Positions 37,301-49,300 of a stretch of DNA of 64,000 nt are shown here, piece by piece. This DNA comes from Melanocharis versteri (Eukaryota; Chordata; Aves; Passeriformes; Melanocharitidae): NCBI GenBank assembly GCA_013397845.1, contig VZTG01007782.1:1833467-1897466 (forward strand), written 5' to 3'. The notes beneath the pieces were generated by a model. It was not told the DNA's origin. It did not search any database and saw only the letters and a program-made list of their open reading frames with translations. The translations under genes and the position numbers were made by a program. How positions within the stretch are numbered: the stretch's first letter is position 1; every line of letters begins with the position of its first letter.

Positions 37301-40300
37301 ACTTGTGCTGTGCTGTGTTGTGCTGATCGCCAGGAGCCAGAACAAGGATGGACCAGAAAGGTGCTGTCCTACCTTCATATGGCCTACTCCTCCAGCCACA
37401 TCCTGTTCTTTCTCATGGTGTGTTCTTACCAACAATCCTTGGTTGGTTCCATGGCTGTCTGGCTGTCAATGTTTGAGACAGACACATTAGACTGTCTTCT
37501 AGGCTTCTACATGGCCATGCACAGGACAGCCCCTGGAATCACACCGTCTGCCTGAGGGCATGGTACAAACGCTTCTTGAACTCTGGCAGGCTTGGGGCTG
37601 TGACCACTTCCCTGGGGAGTGTGTGCTCTGTGGGTGAAGAACTTTTTCCTAATAACCACCCTAATTCCCCCCTCCCAACACAGCTTCTTGCCATTCCCTT
37701 TGATTCTGTCACTGTCCACCACAGAGGAGAGATCAGTGCCTGCCTCTCTGCTTCCCCGTGTGAGGAAGCTGTAGACAACATCTCCTTTTCTCTAGGCTGT
37801 ATAAGCCAAGCCAAAATACTTACGTATATGTATCAAAATATGAAATATCTTTAAGTTATATAACTGTATGTTTATGTTCTTTAAAACCACACACACTCCT
37901 CAAGGTGCCAATGATTGGAATTCAGCTCTCGGAAGAGCACCTTGGTCACATTGTTGGTGTGGGGAAGACTCAGCCGTCAAGACCACTCCAGTGAGTTTAC
38001 CCTCTGTTACCTTTTGTAGGATGGTGGTCACGACAGTAGAGTAAACTGTGTGAGATGGCATCAAGACAACTGCTGCTTGTATAGCTGTTCAGATGACAAA
38101 CACATCGTGGAATGGAACACACAGACCAGCAAAGTAAAGTGGTGAGTAGTGCTGCTCTTCAGTTTAATTTGTTTACACTTGCTTTTGTGTGTTTTCTCCC
38201 TTGCAGGTTTTGGAAATGCTGCGCTCTGCTTTCCAGGCTTCATGCCCACAAAGTGGCTGTTGGCTATTATTTTTCTGAGATTGGAAGTGGTTTTATTAAG
38301 GGATGAAAGCATAATTCTCATAGTTGGGTATTTTCCTCTGTGTATTGGAAAGGCTAGATGAAACTGTTCTGAGGGGTTTGGATCTCTCCATGCTAACTTT
38401 TAGTGAGACTGAAAGACTAAAAGTCCCACTAAATGCTGAAAAATCTAAATTTTAGGAAAAAAATCCTTGAGCAGATACTAGAAGACTTCATTCCAGTAAA
38501 ACCTGCTACGTGCACCCAGCTTTGCTCAAAGGGCCTTGCTGTGATGATAACCCACTTGGTTTCGCTTGCTGCTGATGTGCAGTGGGGACACTTCCACTTG
38601 GCTGTCTGAGCAGGCTGCTACTGTTAAAAGTACTGTTGGGCAGAATTGAGCTTAGTGCAGAGTAACAAAATGTCTGGTGTAGGCATTCATTTTCTTTTGT
38701 AATAAAGTCAAATTGTTTTTAGACTTTAAAGAAGAAACCAAGATTTCTATTAACAATCCTGGTTACCTTTCTTCAATAAAAGCCTCTACTGTGTGATGGC
38801 CCATTGATGCTTCTCTTGATGTTGTTTCTTTTTTTGTGACATTTGCCACTGTTGAGTTATTACTGCAGCACTCTTGGTTTTATTGAGGTTGGCGTGGGCA
38901 CTGCAGGCAGCCCATCATTACTAGCCCCTTTGGAATCCCTAGGAAAGAGATGCATCCTTAGGTTGCGTAATGTTGAGAATGTTGAGACCCTATGTAAAGT
39001 AGCAGAAGATGGCTATAAAATCTCCCTCCAGCCTTCTCTTCTAGGATTGAACACACCCAGTTCCCTCACCTTTCCCTCTTCCATTATGTGCTCTAGTCCC
39101 TAAGGTGCCTTCACGGCGCTGCACTGGATTTACTCCACCGTGTCAGCGACTTTGTTGTACTGTCCCACTGCACGCAGTGCTCAGGTGCAGTTTCAGGAGT
39201 TTCTCCTCCCAGAGCAGGGGAGTCACATTCCTTGACCTGCGGCAGTACTCTGGCTAGTGCAGATAATACACAGCTAACCTCATTGCCACAAGGACTCCAT
39301 GCTCAACTTTACTGTGAGGACTGCAAGTCTCTTCTCTGCAAAGCTACTTTCTAGCTATTTGTCCCCAACCTGTACTGGAATTTTTCCATCTCACCTGCAG
39401 GACTTTACATTTTCCTCTTAAGCGTTGACATTCTGGCAGCCTGTTTCTTCTCAGGCCTGCTGAGATGCCTGTGAGTAGCAGCCCTGTCCTCCAGGATATC
39501 AACTGCTCTCCCTAATTTGGGATTGAGTGTGAAGTTGTTATGTGTGCATTCTGTCCTGTTTTGAGATCATTAATGGAGACCTGAGCAGTTATGGAGAATA
39601 TTAAGCAGTATTGGGATGTCCTTAGGGAGTAACACCAGTCACTGGCCACCAGCTGGACTTCATACCAGGGATCACAACTGTTCGAACTGAGTGATGCAGT
39701 CAGACCATCCTCTTCTTAGAGACTATCCATTCAGGCTATATATCTCCAGTTTGGCTGCAAGGATTCTACGTGAGACCTTGTCAAAAGCATTGCTGAAGTC
39801 AACTTTAACTTGTCTCTCCTCATCAGCCGAGGCAGTTGTCTCATTAAGAAGGCAAACAGCTTGGTTAGACACGATTTGCCATTTATAATTCTATGCTGGA
39901 TGTGCCCAGAAACTTTTTTTGACCTTTCAGTGCCTGGAAATAGTTTCCAGGTGGATTTGTTGTATAACCTTCCGTGTTGTTTCGTGTATTCTCCTTCTGT
40001 GCATATATAAGTTCTGTCCCTTTCCCTGTTTCAGAGGAAAGTTCCATGCGTTCATGCTACACTTCTCTGTGGAGAAACTCCTCTTCTTTTTGCCTTCCTG
40101 GCGTGTCATTGCTGAAATGCCTTTCTAAAGTTCTTGTCTTGCAAGGCATCCCACTGTTGTTCTGTGAGCCCAGTGAGATCAAAGCTCTGAAGCTGCCCGT
40201 GGACATCTCATTCACCCTGTTTGTACCCCATAGCGTGTGTGTTCATGTACAAGTACTGGAGATGGGTCCCAGCCGTGCTGCCTTCTCAGGAAAAGTGAGA

Positions 40301-43300
40301 GTTTTTGCTGTCCTCCTTCTTGGATGTTTCCCTCTGCTCCTGTCCCATAACAGGGACCATGGAGTGAGGGGGCTGTGGTTATGAAATGTAATTTGAGGCA
40401 TTGTGTTCTTTCATTTTAAAGATGGCAAAGGAAAATCATTCCCAGAGTGTATAGATTGAAAGTGCACGAGCAATGTAACATCATGGTTTTTACCTGAAAG
40501 TTTCCTGTGGTAATGTTATGAGTCATACCTAAGCTAACTCAAGTTGGAAAGAGTAGAAGAAATCGGTTCTCTTCAAATTTTACCTACCAGAAGGAACAAA
40601 TTATCCACAATAATTGCTCATACCCAATGTACACATGAGAGTGCCTGCATTCCTTAACACCTGTCAGAACCTGGAAATTGATATTTTGTAACCCACAGAG
40701 AAATCAGGATGGTTGCTCCTGGGGTAGAGAAGTGGTATTAAATTTTTTAAAATTTGCTTTGCAGGCTTCTAGAGATGTTCCTATAGAGGTATGGACTGCT
40801 AGAAAGGGAATTGAAGCCATGTGGCTTTAGGTTTGACTTTCTTAACTGCTGTAGTAGTACTCCACAGGGCCACTTCAGGAGCTGTGTGCAGCACACGTGA
40901 AAGCTCTGGCAGAGGGACAAGCTCTTGAGGAAGAGAGAGTCTGTGAAGAGGCAAGACAAGGTGTTGTAGAGAGGTAGACTGAAACATTCTGGATGACTTC
41001 TTGTCTCTGTAGCTTTTTCATGTCTTAAATACTCTTGGCTACTTAGAGGCATTCTGGACATACCCTTTATGAGATCCTGTTTAAAACTCTTGCCTGTAAA
41101 AATTATATAAAAAGAGTATATAAACTGAAAACCAAGGGATTCTTGCTGTGGTCAATATTCTGCAGTCTAGTTTAGACTCATCTGTTTGGTACATTTAAAA
41201 ATACCTTCTTGGTTTATATTCATAAATGGTTTAAATTCTTAGTCATGACCTTGTCTTTGAAAGAGAATACAAAATCTTGTCATACTGTCTGTAAGGTGCA
41301 ATGTTGTTTGTCAGGTTTATGGGCTGTAAAATTTTCAGCTTCTATCAAAAGTGATACAGTAAATGATCTCTGTTTTAGAAAACAGGATAGATGTTGCTTG
41401 GGTATGTGAAAGTTATTTGGAAGTATTTCCAGAACAGCTGTTAACAGTCAGAATGTGGTGTGTTGCAGGCTACTTCCTAACTGCAAAGGGTTTGTGTTAA
41501 AGCTTTCCTTGCGGTTTCGTCCTGTGAGAAACATGTAGCATCAATATTCCTTCAAAGCACATTCAGGCTTTTCATGACAGCATCTTTATTTTTTCCTTTT
41601 TTTGGGGGGTGTTTTTAAGTAGTGCTTTGAACCACAGATCATTAAGGTGAAATTTATTGTTAGTGACATTCACAGACTTGGGAGGAGGGCCAGTAACTGA
41701 AAGGGCTTTGAAACTCTGAATTTTAGTGTTGAGAAGGCCTTTCTGAATGGTTTGGTGCATAGAGAAGTCTTGAAAATGGTATGGCTCTTCTTGCCCTGTT
41801 TTCAGAAGTAGAAAACTTTGAAAGGAATTCAGAACAGAATAAGCAAGTATGAAAAAAGAAGTCAGCAGTTCAGTATTGAATAGCTTTGTATTTTTGAGTT
41901 GTGGTGGTTTTTTTGTAAACTAATTTGAAGGCGAAGTGCAGAAGCAGAATAGCTGTGACCTCTTCTTTACTACTTAAATCACTGGTTTTTAAATTTTGCC
42001 TAAATTTTCCATCATGGTGGTTTTGAGATTATCCTAATGAATACTGTTTTTTCTATTTCTCCATCTTTCTCCTTTTGTAAAAAAAACCTCTCCATCCCAA
42101 TTCTAGTAAGTGGAAAGGCGACAATAGCAGTGTCACCTGTCTATGCATCAGTCCAGATGGAAAAATGCTGCTGTCAGCCGGTAGAACTATAAAACTGTGG
42201 GACTTGGAGACCAAAGAAGTCTACAGAGTAAGTACTTCTGTACCTCTGTTAAACTAGATGCAAAAAATTGCCCTTCTTGGTTGGTGACACTGCCTGTCCA
42301 GTGTTTCTTGATCGGATATCTAAAAAATTTCACTGTGTGTGAGGATACAATTGGCAGTTTTGGGATTGCTGGACATTTTTGCTGTGATGGTACCCTAAAC
42401 TGTGGTGTCGACTTGCTGAGAACTGAATGAGGACATTAAATTTTTGTTTCTGAGCATGCTGCCAGCATCCTTTCTCAAGGCTGTAGGAGAAAGATGGATG
42501 CTGTTCTTGGTAACTGGGTCTCTGTCTGATACCTTTCTGTCAGGAGAACTCAGTTCACCACCGTATCAGTTACTGCTGGCATGGGTTTTGACATGAGTCC
42601 CTCCAGAAAGCCTTCGAGTTTCCTTGCTAAGCTTCATGTAACTGGTGGCATTATCAGTTTTGCTGTTGTAATAGTTGGAAGGCATAGGAGCAACTCCTTA
42701 TTGTTCTCTGAGCAGGGCTCAGACATTGAGCAAATGGCCATGCTTTAGCTGATCCGTGAATGCTGCCGTGTTCTCTTGCCTGCTAGCAGACAGGACAGGG
42801 ATAGTCTCTGAATCTCCTGGTACTTGCTGTCAGGTGAGTGTGTACACATGTGCTGTTACTGTGGGCTTGCTGGCACATGGCAGCTACCATGTATGTCTGC
42901 ATTCTATAATGACCAAAACCAGTATTTGCAAAAGTAGATTGAAGAACCAGTTTTTGGGGGGCCCTTGGGGGTGGTGCGTTGCCCAGATTTAGTGTGTCAG
43001 CACGCGCGTGTCCATTGTTAAAGCTGAGAATGAAATTGAATCTAGTTCCATTGGAAAGGTTGAAGTGTAAAATTGGGGGGGCAGAGGGGAGTGCTTTGTG
43101 ACAGTAACAGCAGTATAGGTGGATGTGACTTCTTTTGCATGGATTTAGTCCCAGTGAATTTGCCTTTGATTCCCCATTTAAGTTTTAAAATGCTGATAAA
43201 TATCTGGCAGGTCAGAAAAAACTTCCTTGACGTACAGAAATGGTAGGAAACTGATCACTAGTTAAAAACTACTGAGCTGTCCTTGTTGACTTAGTAACAC

Positions 43301-46300
43301 TTGAATCTTTCCTAATGCTCTTTGTTGACTAATATTTTGATTTTTGCCATATGACTGCTTACGACAATCATGGAAAGATCCTGTTTTTTCTCTTAGCATT
43401 TCACAGGCCATGCTACATCAGTGTCATCATTAATGTTTACCACAGTGAAACCTGTGAATGAAAGTAAACCCTTTGATGGAATTACAGGACTTTATTTCTT
43501 GTCTGGAGCTATACACGACCGATTATTGAGTGTGTGGTATGTAAGCTTTTCATAATTTGTGACTGTGATCACAGTATTGAGCATAGACTCATCAACTGAT
43601 TGTGATTAAACAAAGTAAAGCAGAAGGGGCACTCTGGAAAAATGCAGTGATGATCTCTTTAATGGTGGTTTCGACTCACTGATTGTTGAGTGAAGACGAG
43701 ATTTTCCTTGGCTGTGTCTGAGCATGCTTCCAGTTGCCATTTGTATCACTAGTGTGTGCCAGAACGTACTGTGTAATAAACTTCCTTGTTCTTTGCACTT
43801 ATTGTAAGGTTTATGCAAAGTTTTCTTGCTCAGTTTCACTTGGGAGTTGCTTTGCTCTTGGAAGTTAGAACATTTTCTAAGCTGAACACTGAAATGTCAG
43901 TGTGGTGCTTTTGGATATGGTAGATACCACCACATTTACTAGTGATTTATTGGCTTTATAGTGCTTGTCTGGTGCAGAGGGTGCTGTTTGTGCTGTGGTA
44001 AATAATGTGTACTTTTTATGTCTTCCAGGCAGATCAGATCAGATAGGAAAGAAAAGAATGCTGTGATGTCTTTCACAGTAACAGATGAACCAACTTTTGT
44101 TGACCTGACTGTATCAGAAGTCAAAGAAGAGGTAGGAGCAATAGTTTGTAAACAAATATGTTCAACAGTTTTCACTTACCACATCAGTTTCCTTTTAAGG
44201 GTGTAAAGAAAGAGGCTTGGTTTGTATTTGGGTTCTGTTATGCAGAGATGAGATCTAAATGCCAATTCATGGGTCTAAAGATATTTACTACAGGTGCATT
44301 TATAAAGCTGGTAGTTTGAAATACTCCTTTTCAAAGCTACTAAGTGCAAATTCAGTGGGTTTTTTTGAGAAACGTTGTTCATGATGGTGGAAATGTCAGT
44401 TATTTCCTATTTAGAACAAGTTAGTAATCAAAATGGCTGTTAGAACTTGGCAGCAAAAAAAAATCACATAAGAAATTATTTCTAAAAATCTGGTCCTGTT
44501 TTTTTCTGATTTCAAGTGTTTTTGGCAGTGTAACTGCATTTGTAATTAACTAGCCTTGAATGAGTTAAAGTATCAGTGTGCATTTGCCAAGTCTCTCAGT
44601 TTTAACAAGGACAAGTCTTTGGAAGTAGTTGCCTTGTGAAAAATGTGTGAATGTGAAACATGTTCACAAACTGTTTCTGTAATTACTTAAAACATTTTTC
44701 TCCTTCTGCCTTTAAATTCCTTTTCTCAAAGCAGTATTTCATGCTATATTTTTCTAATGCTTCCAGTTCCCTCTTCCTGCATGTATTGGAGAGTATTCTC
44801 TAATGTACCCCTGTCATTTAGTTTATCAGAGGAGTCACCTCAGTTTCTTTCCTCTAAGCATATTCACAGTGTCAGCACCTTTGCAGACCTGTGCCTCTAG
44901 ACATGTCTGCTACTGTGCAAACTGTTTAACTCAGGATATATTACTAGTGATAAAGTACAGTTGTGAGTTATCTTTTTAATACTCTAACACTTGTGCTGGA
45001 TGTTCGTTCCTGAGTTCTTATGTCTTTGATCTTCCTTACAGATTTAGTGTAATGTTCTTAAATACTGAAAAAAGTCAAATTGTAGCCATACAGTCTTGAT
45101 GTCCTGAACTTCCAGGAGGGTTTTCCTTTGATCTAATAAAGTTCTCTTACTGTGCCTTCTTTCAGCCTGTGAAGCTAGCAGTTGTGTGCAGAGATGGGCA
45201 GTTGCATTTATTTGAACATATCTTGAATGGGTAAGTTAGGATTCATCTTGAGGGTGTCTTTGGGAAAGATCTGGGGTACTGTAAGGCAAAGCTCAATTTT
45301 GTTGTGCTGCTGCCTTTAAGCTCTTGTATATGCTCGTGAACCAGGTTCCACCTGCTGCTTTGTCTTGGGTTACTGGACACGTTTTTGGAGAACTCACTTA
45401 TTGGGGACTGTGTTGCACTTCGGTATTACATGTGGCTTTAACCCAGATTTTGTGTGTCTGTGCCTCATTTTAGCCATCCTTAAAAGGTGTAAAATGGCTG
45501 AGTTTGCTGAGGACCCGCTAATGAAAGATACTTAGATGTGCAAGATATTGAAGTGTTCAAGCTAAACATCTTGGAATTTTTTAATTTCTTTTTTTTTCCC
45601 CCCAGTTATTGCAAAAAACCCTTAACATCAAACTGTACTATCCAGATAGCAACACCTGGGAGTGATGGGGACTCCACACCGAAACCAGTCCCTATTCTAG
45701 CAGCTGCATTTTGCACAGACAGACAGTCTCTGCTGCTGGTGTATGGAAACACCTTACAGCCCATCATAGAGAAAGTGGTATGTAAAACTTACCAAAGAGG
45801 GTTTGGATTCTGTAATATGGACTGCATAATGCATTCAGCTGGAGAAATTTTTGGGTTTATTATTTTTATTTTTACTGTTTTGAAATTACATAACAATACA
45901 AAACATATTCCTTGCCCTTGTTTTGAGAGCTGTGACTGTTGCCCCAGAGCTGTTTGGAAAGGCGATTTATATTCTTCCATTTTTTCAGTTGGAGTACAAG
46001 TTGACATCATTGCTGACTGTTTCTTGCCATTTCAGCTGTTGCTGAGTTAGGTCATTGAAACTGGTTTTAATACAGTTCCAGTTTACCTGTGTAAGCTTCC
46101 TTGGAGAGTATAGACATGCGGTAACAAAAGTCAGATATGCAAAGGAGCTGCTATTCTAGAGTGAAAAATAGTTCATTCTAATTTATACCATTGGAATTTG
46201 TTCTCATCTTTCAGAAGCATAATGAATCACGTGTGTGAGTGTCAAATATATTAACCGTTTCTGTTCCTGTCCTCCTAGACTTTGAACACCAGTGAATCCC

Positions 46301-49300
46301 ACATATGTTTGGTACGGGACATCCAGAAAGTGTTGTCACTTAAAACAGATGCTGCTCTAACAAAGGTGAGCTCTGCATGAAATGTGATTTTGTTGCTTCT
46401 CTTGTTTTACTTCAGAAATGAAGTAGGTAGAATTCACTGCTCTCTTAAAATGAAGTTGGATTTCTGGATGGACCTGTTCAGAGCTGCAGAGGTAGCTACA
46501 GATGTCCATAGCACTCATAGCACTCAGGCAGGTGTGGGTAGAGATCTTCATGGCTGCTGTGTGTCCTGGCACATGTGAGAGCACATGGTGGCCCTCCTGT
46601 AGCTCATGGCAAGCCTTGTTCTCAGCAGGTCTGCTTGAGAGACAGGACTGGTTGCTGGGGCTTTTCTGCCTAAGAGCAGTCCTTCCCTTAGAGTCTGTTG
46701 CTTTGTACAGCCTCTTTGACCCTGATAATTTGGGGTGAAGGTGGGATGACTTTGTTTTAGAGTCTAAATAAAATGTAGTGGAACCTTAAGGGGCAAGTCC
46801 TTTTTGCTCTTTCTTGATGCGTCCTTCATGTGTTCCTGCTCACAGGGACCTGGGAATGTGAGCTTGGCACTTACATGGCAGCAGTGTCCACCGAGGCCAC
46901 TTGCCACTGTGTTCTCTCATGCAGGATCCCCTGGGTGTTTAGAGACAGGCTGTAAAATTCTTAATCATTGTGCATATTCAAGGCCTTGAAGATTTGAAAT
47001 GCTTGGAGTATCAGTGAAGTGAGCAGACAGCACTGTTTCTCTGACCCTTTAGTTACCTACCGGATCTGGAGCTCCATCAGCCAGGCAGGCTTTTGTGCTG
47101 ATTCCTCAGTCCTGGAGCTGGTGGGTAGCAGAGCTGAACTGCAGGGACAGGGGTAGGGCCTCCATGGTATGCAGTGATGATACCCATCTTGGTTTCGCTT
47201 TTTGCTGAATTCCAGTGAAGACGCATTTCTCTTGGCTGTCTGAGCATGCCGTGTGGGGAGAAGGTCAGTGATGAGTGTCGTGAGCTAAGGGGATAGTATT
47301 TTATCACCACTGGTGTTCTATGATAAAGTTCTTGATGCAGAAAATCAACTTTTTGAAAAGTGGAAGTTGCTTAGCTGCTCTCTGTAGTAGATTATACTTT
47401 TATCACTTCAGAGGTACTTCAAAAAAAAAGGCCTGGATAGAAGTGCTATGGTTAAGAAGTGTTCTGGAAGTAGCAGGTAGCATTTTTGATATTCTGGAAG
47501 TGGCATACTGCCTTACATCCTCTGTGAGTCAGGGGAGCATTCGGTTGTTAAATACAAAATTCCATCGCCTTTGTGTTCATTGAAGATGATACCTTAGCTC
47601 GTTTGGTATAAACTAACGTGTTTCTTTTTGTCACCGTGGTCCCAGCCTAATTCAGACAACTGAGCTCTGTGTCTGAGCAATCCCTAGAAGAAACGAGTTA
47701 GGATTGAAGTGAATAGTGACTACCTTTTGCTGTTACATTGTGCTGCTTTTCTTGGTCATTTATTGCCTTCCAGTGGATGCTGAATTAATCTGTATGTGGT
47801 TTATGAGACTGATTGTTAGCACAGGTAGTATCTATTGCTAGCAAACATCCAAATATTTGTTGTTGGATACAAACAGTTCTGTGACTGTTATGGCAAAAGC
47901 TTGTAAGAAAAGTGGCTCACAGTGATTCCAAAGACACCATTGCTTTAGTTGATTATGAAAATTAGCTGTCTGCTTCTTGAGGTTATTCAATCTCTTAAAT
48001 GTGTCATATTTGCTTAATATTTATGTCCAGAAAATAGGTTGTGTCAGGCGGGTTTTACCATATGTGTGAGAGTCTCAGAATAAAACCTGTATTTTAAATT
48101 GGAAGAAAGCTCAAGATACTAGCAATTCATGCAAATGTGGTTATCTCTGTGTACTAGGTAAAGACACCTGTTGTGAACTCAGACACCAAAGTTCTCGTGC
48201 CTGGCATTCCAGGACATAGTACAGCTGTCAAAACTCCAGCCTCGGGAAAGGAGAAAAAGAAAAACAAAAGGAAACCAGGAGAGACAGAGGTAAAGTGCTT
48301 CTTCTTTCAAACTCAGCAAAAATGAAGAAACTAGAATCATAAATTGTCACTATACCTTCTTTAGGTGAACTTGAATTTGCTTTGTTTGCTGTGGAAGAAA
48401 GGTTAATGATGCCATCTTTTTGTGTGAAAGACTTCCCCCTGCTCAAAACATTTCCTTCATTCAAGCCCTCTGTGCCTTGCCCGTGTTTTTTGCCAGGTTG
48501 TTGCAGAACTTTGTCACATGCTTGTTGCTGCGTATGCCAAGATATATTAGTGCTTTTCAGCCAAAACTTCATCTGCTTTTCTTTTCTCATGCTATTTTCT
48601 GTCAGTGCATTTAAAAGAGTATGCAAAATTTGTGTTCTTTTCCATCAGAATTAGAGAGAATGCTCTAAGTTATGTACAGCTGTTATTTGTGGGAAACTGC
48701 ACTGATACAGCACTGCCCTTATTTCCCCTCTGCAGGAGAGCATCGAGGAGCGCCTTGGGGCATTGGATATTGATGTGAGCAAAGTCAAAACTCCAGGTGG
48801 CCTTCCCCAAACAGACAGCTTTGCCGTGCTGCTGGTTCAGGGCTTGGAAAGCAACGATGCAGAAATCTTAAATGTAAGTCTTGCAAGCTCAGTGTGTGCT
48901 GTTGAATCTGTTCACTGGGACTGCTGGAGAGCCTTCCTGAAAGCTGGGGAGGCTGAACAGTTCAGAACCTGTTGTTTCTCCCAGCTGCTTTTTGCTGATT
49001 TCCTGCTCAAGGCAGTGCTATTATGAATTGTAGTAGTGGTGTTACTTTTCTGTTGTTACCTGCCTTGCTTTCTGAGTCAGTCCATGAACTTTGAGGTGCT
49101 TTGCTTATGATAAATTCATTATGTCACAGTTTAGATGTTTTACAAGTGATGCTACCAATGCAGCCATGTTCCCCTTAACTTGGGCTGGAGCATAATCTAT
49201 GCTTAGTCTCCTGAGGGGACATTTTTTAAGCTGGTACTGTTTGAAAAATGAATTGATGACAAGTTTCACTTGGAAAGCTTACCTTTGCATTTGGACTAGG

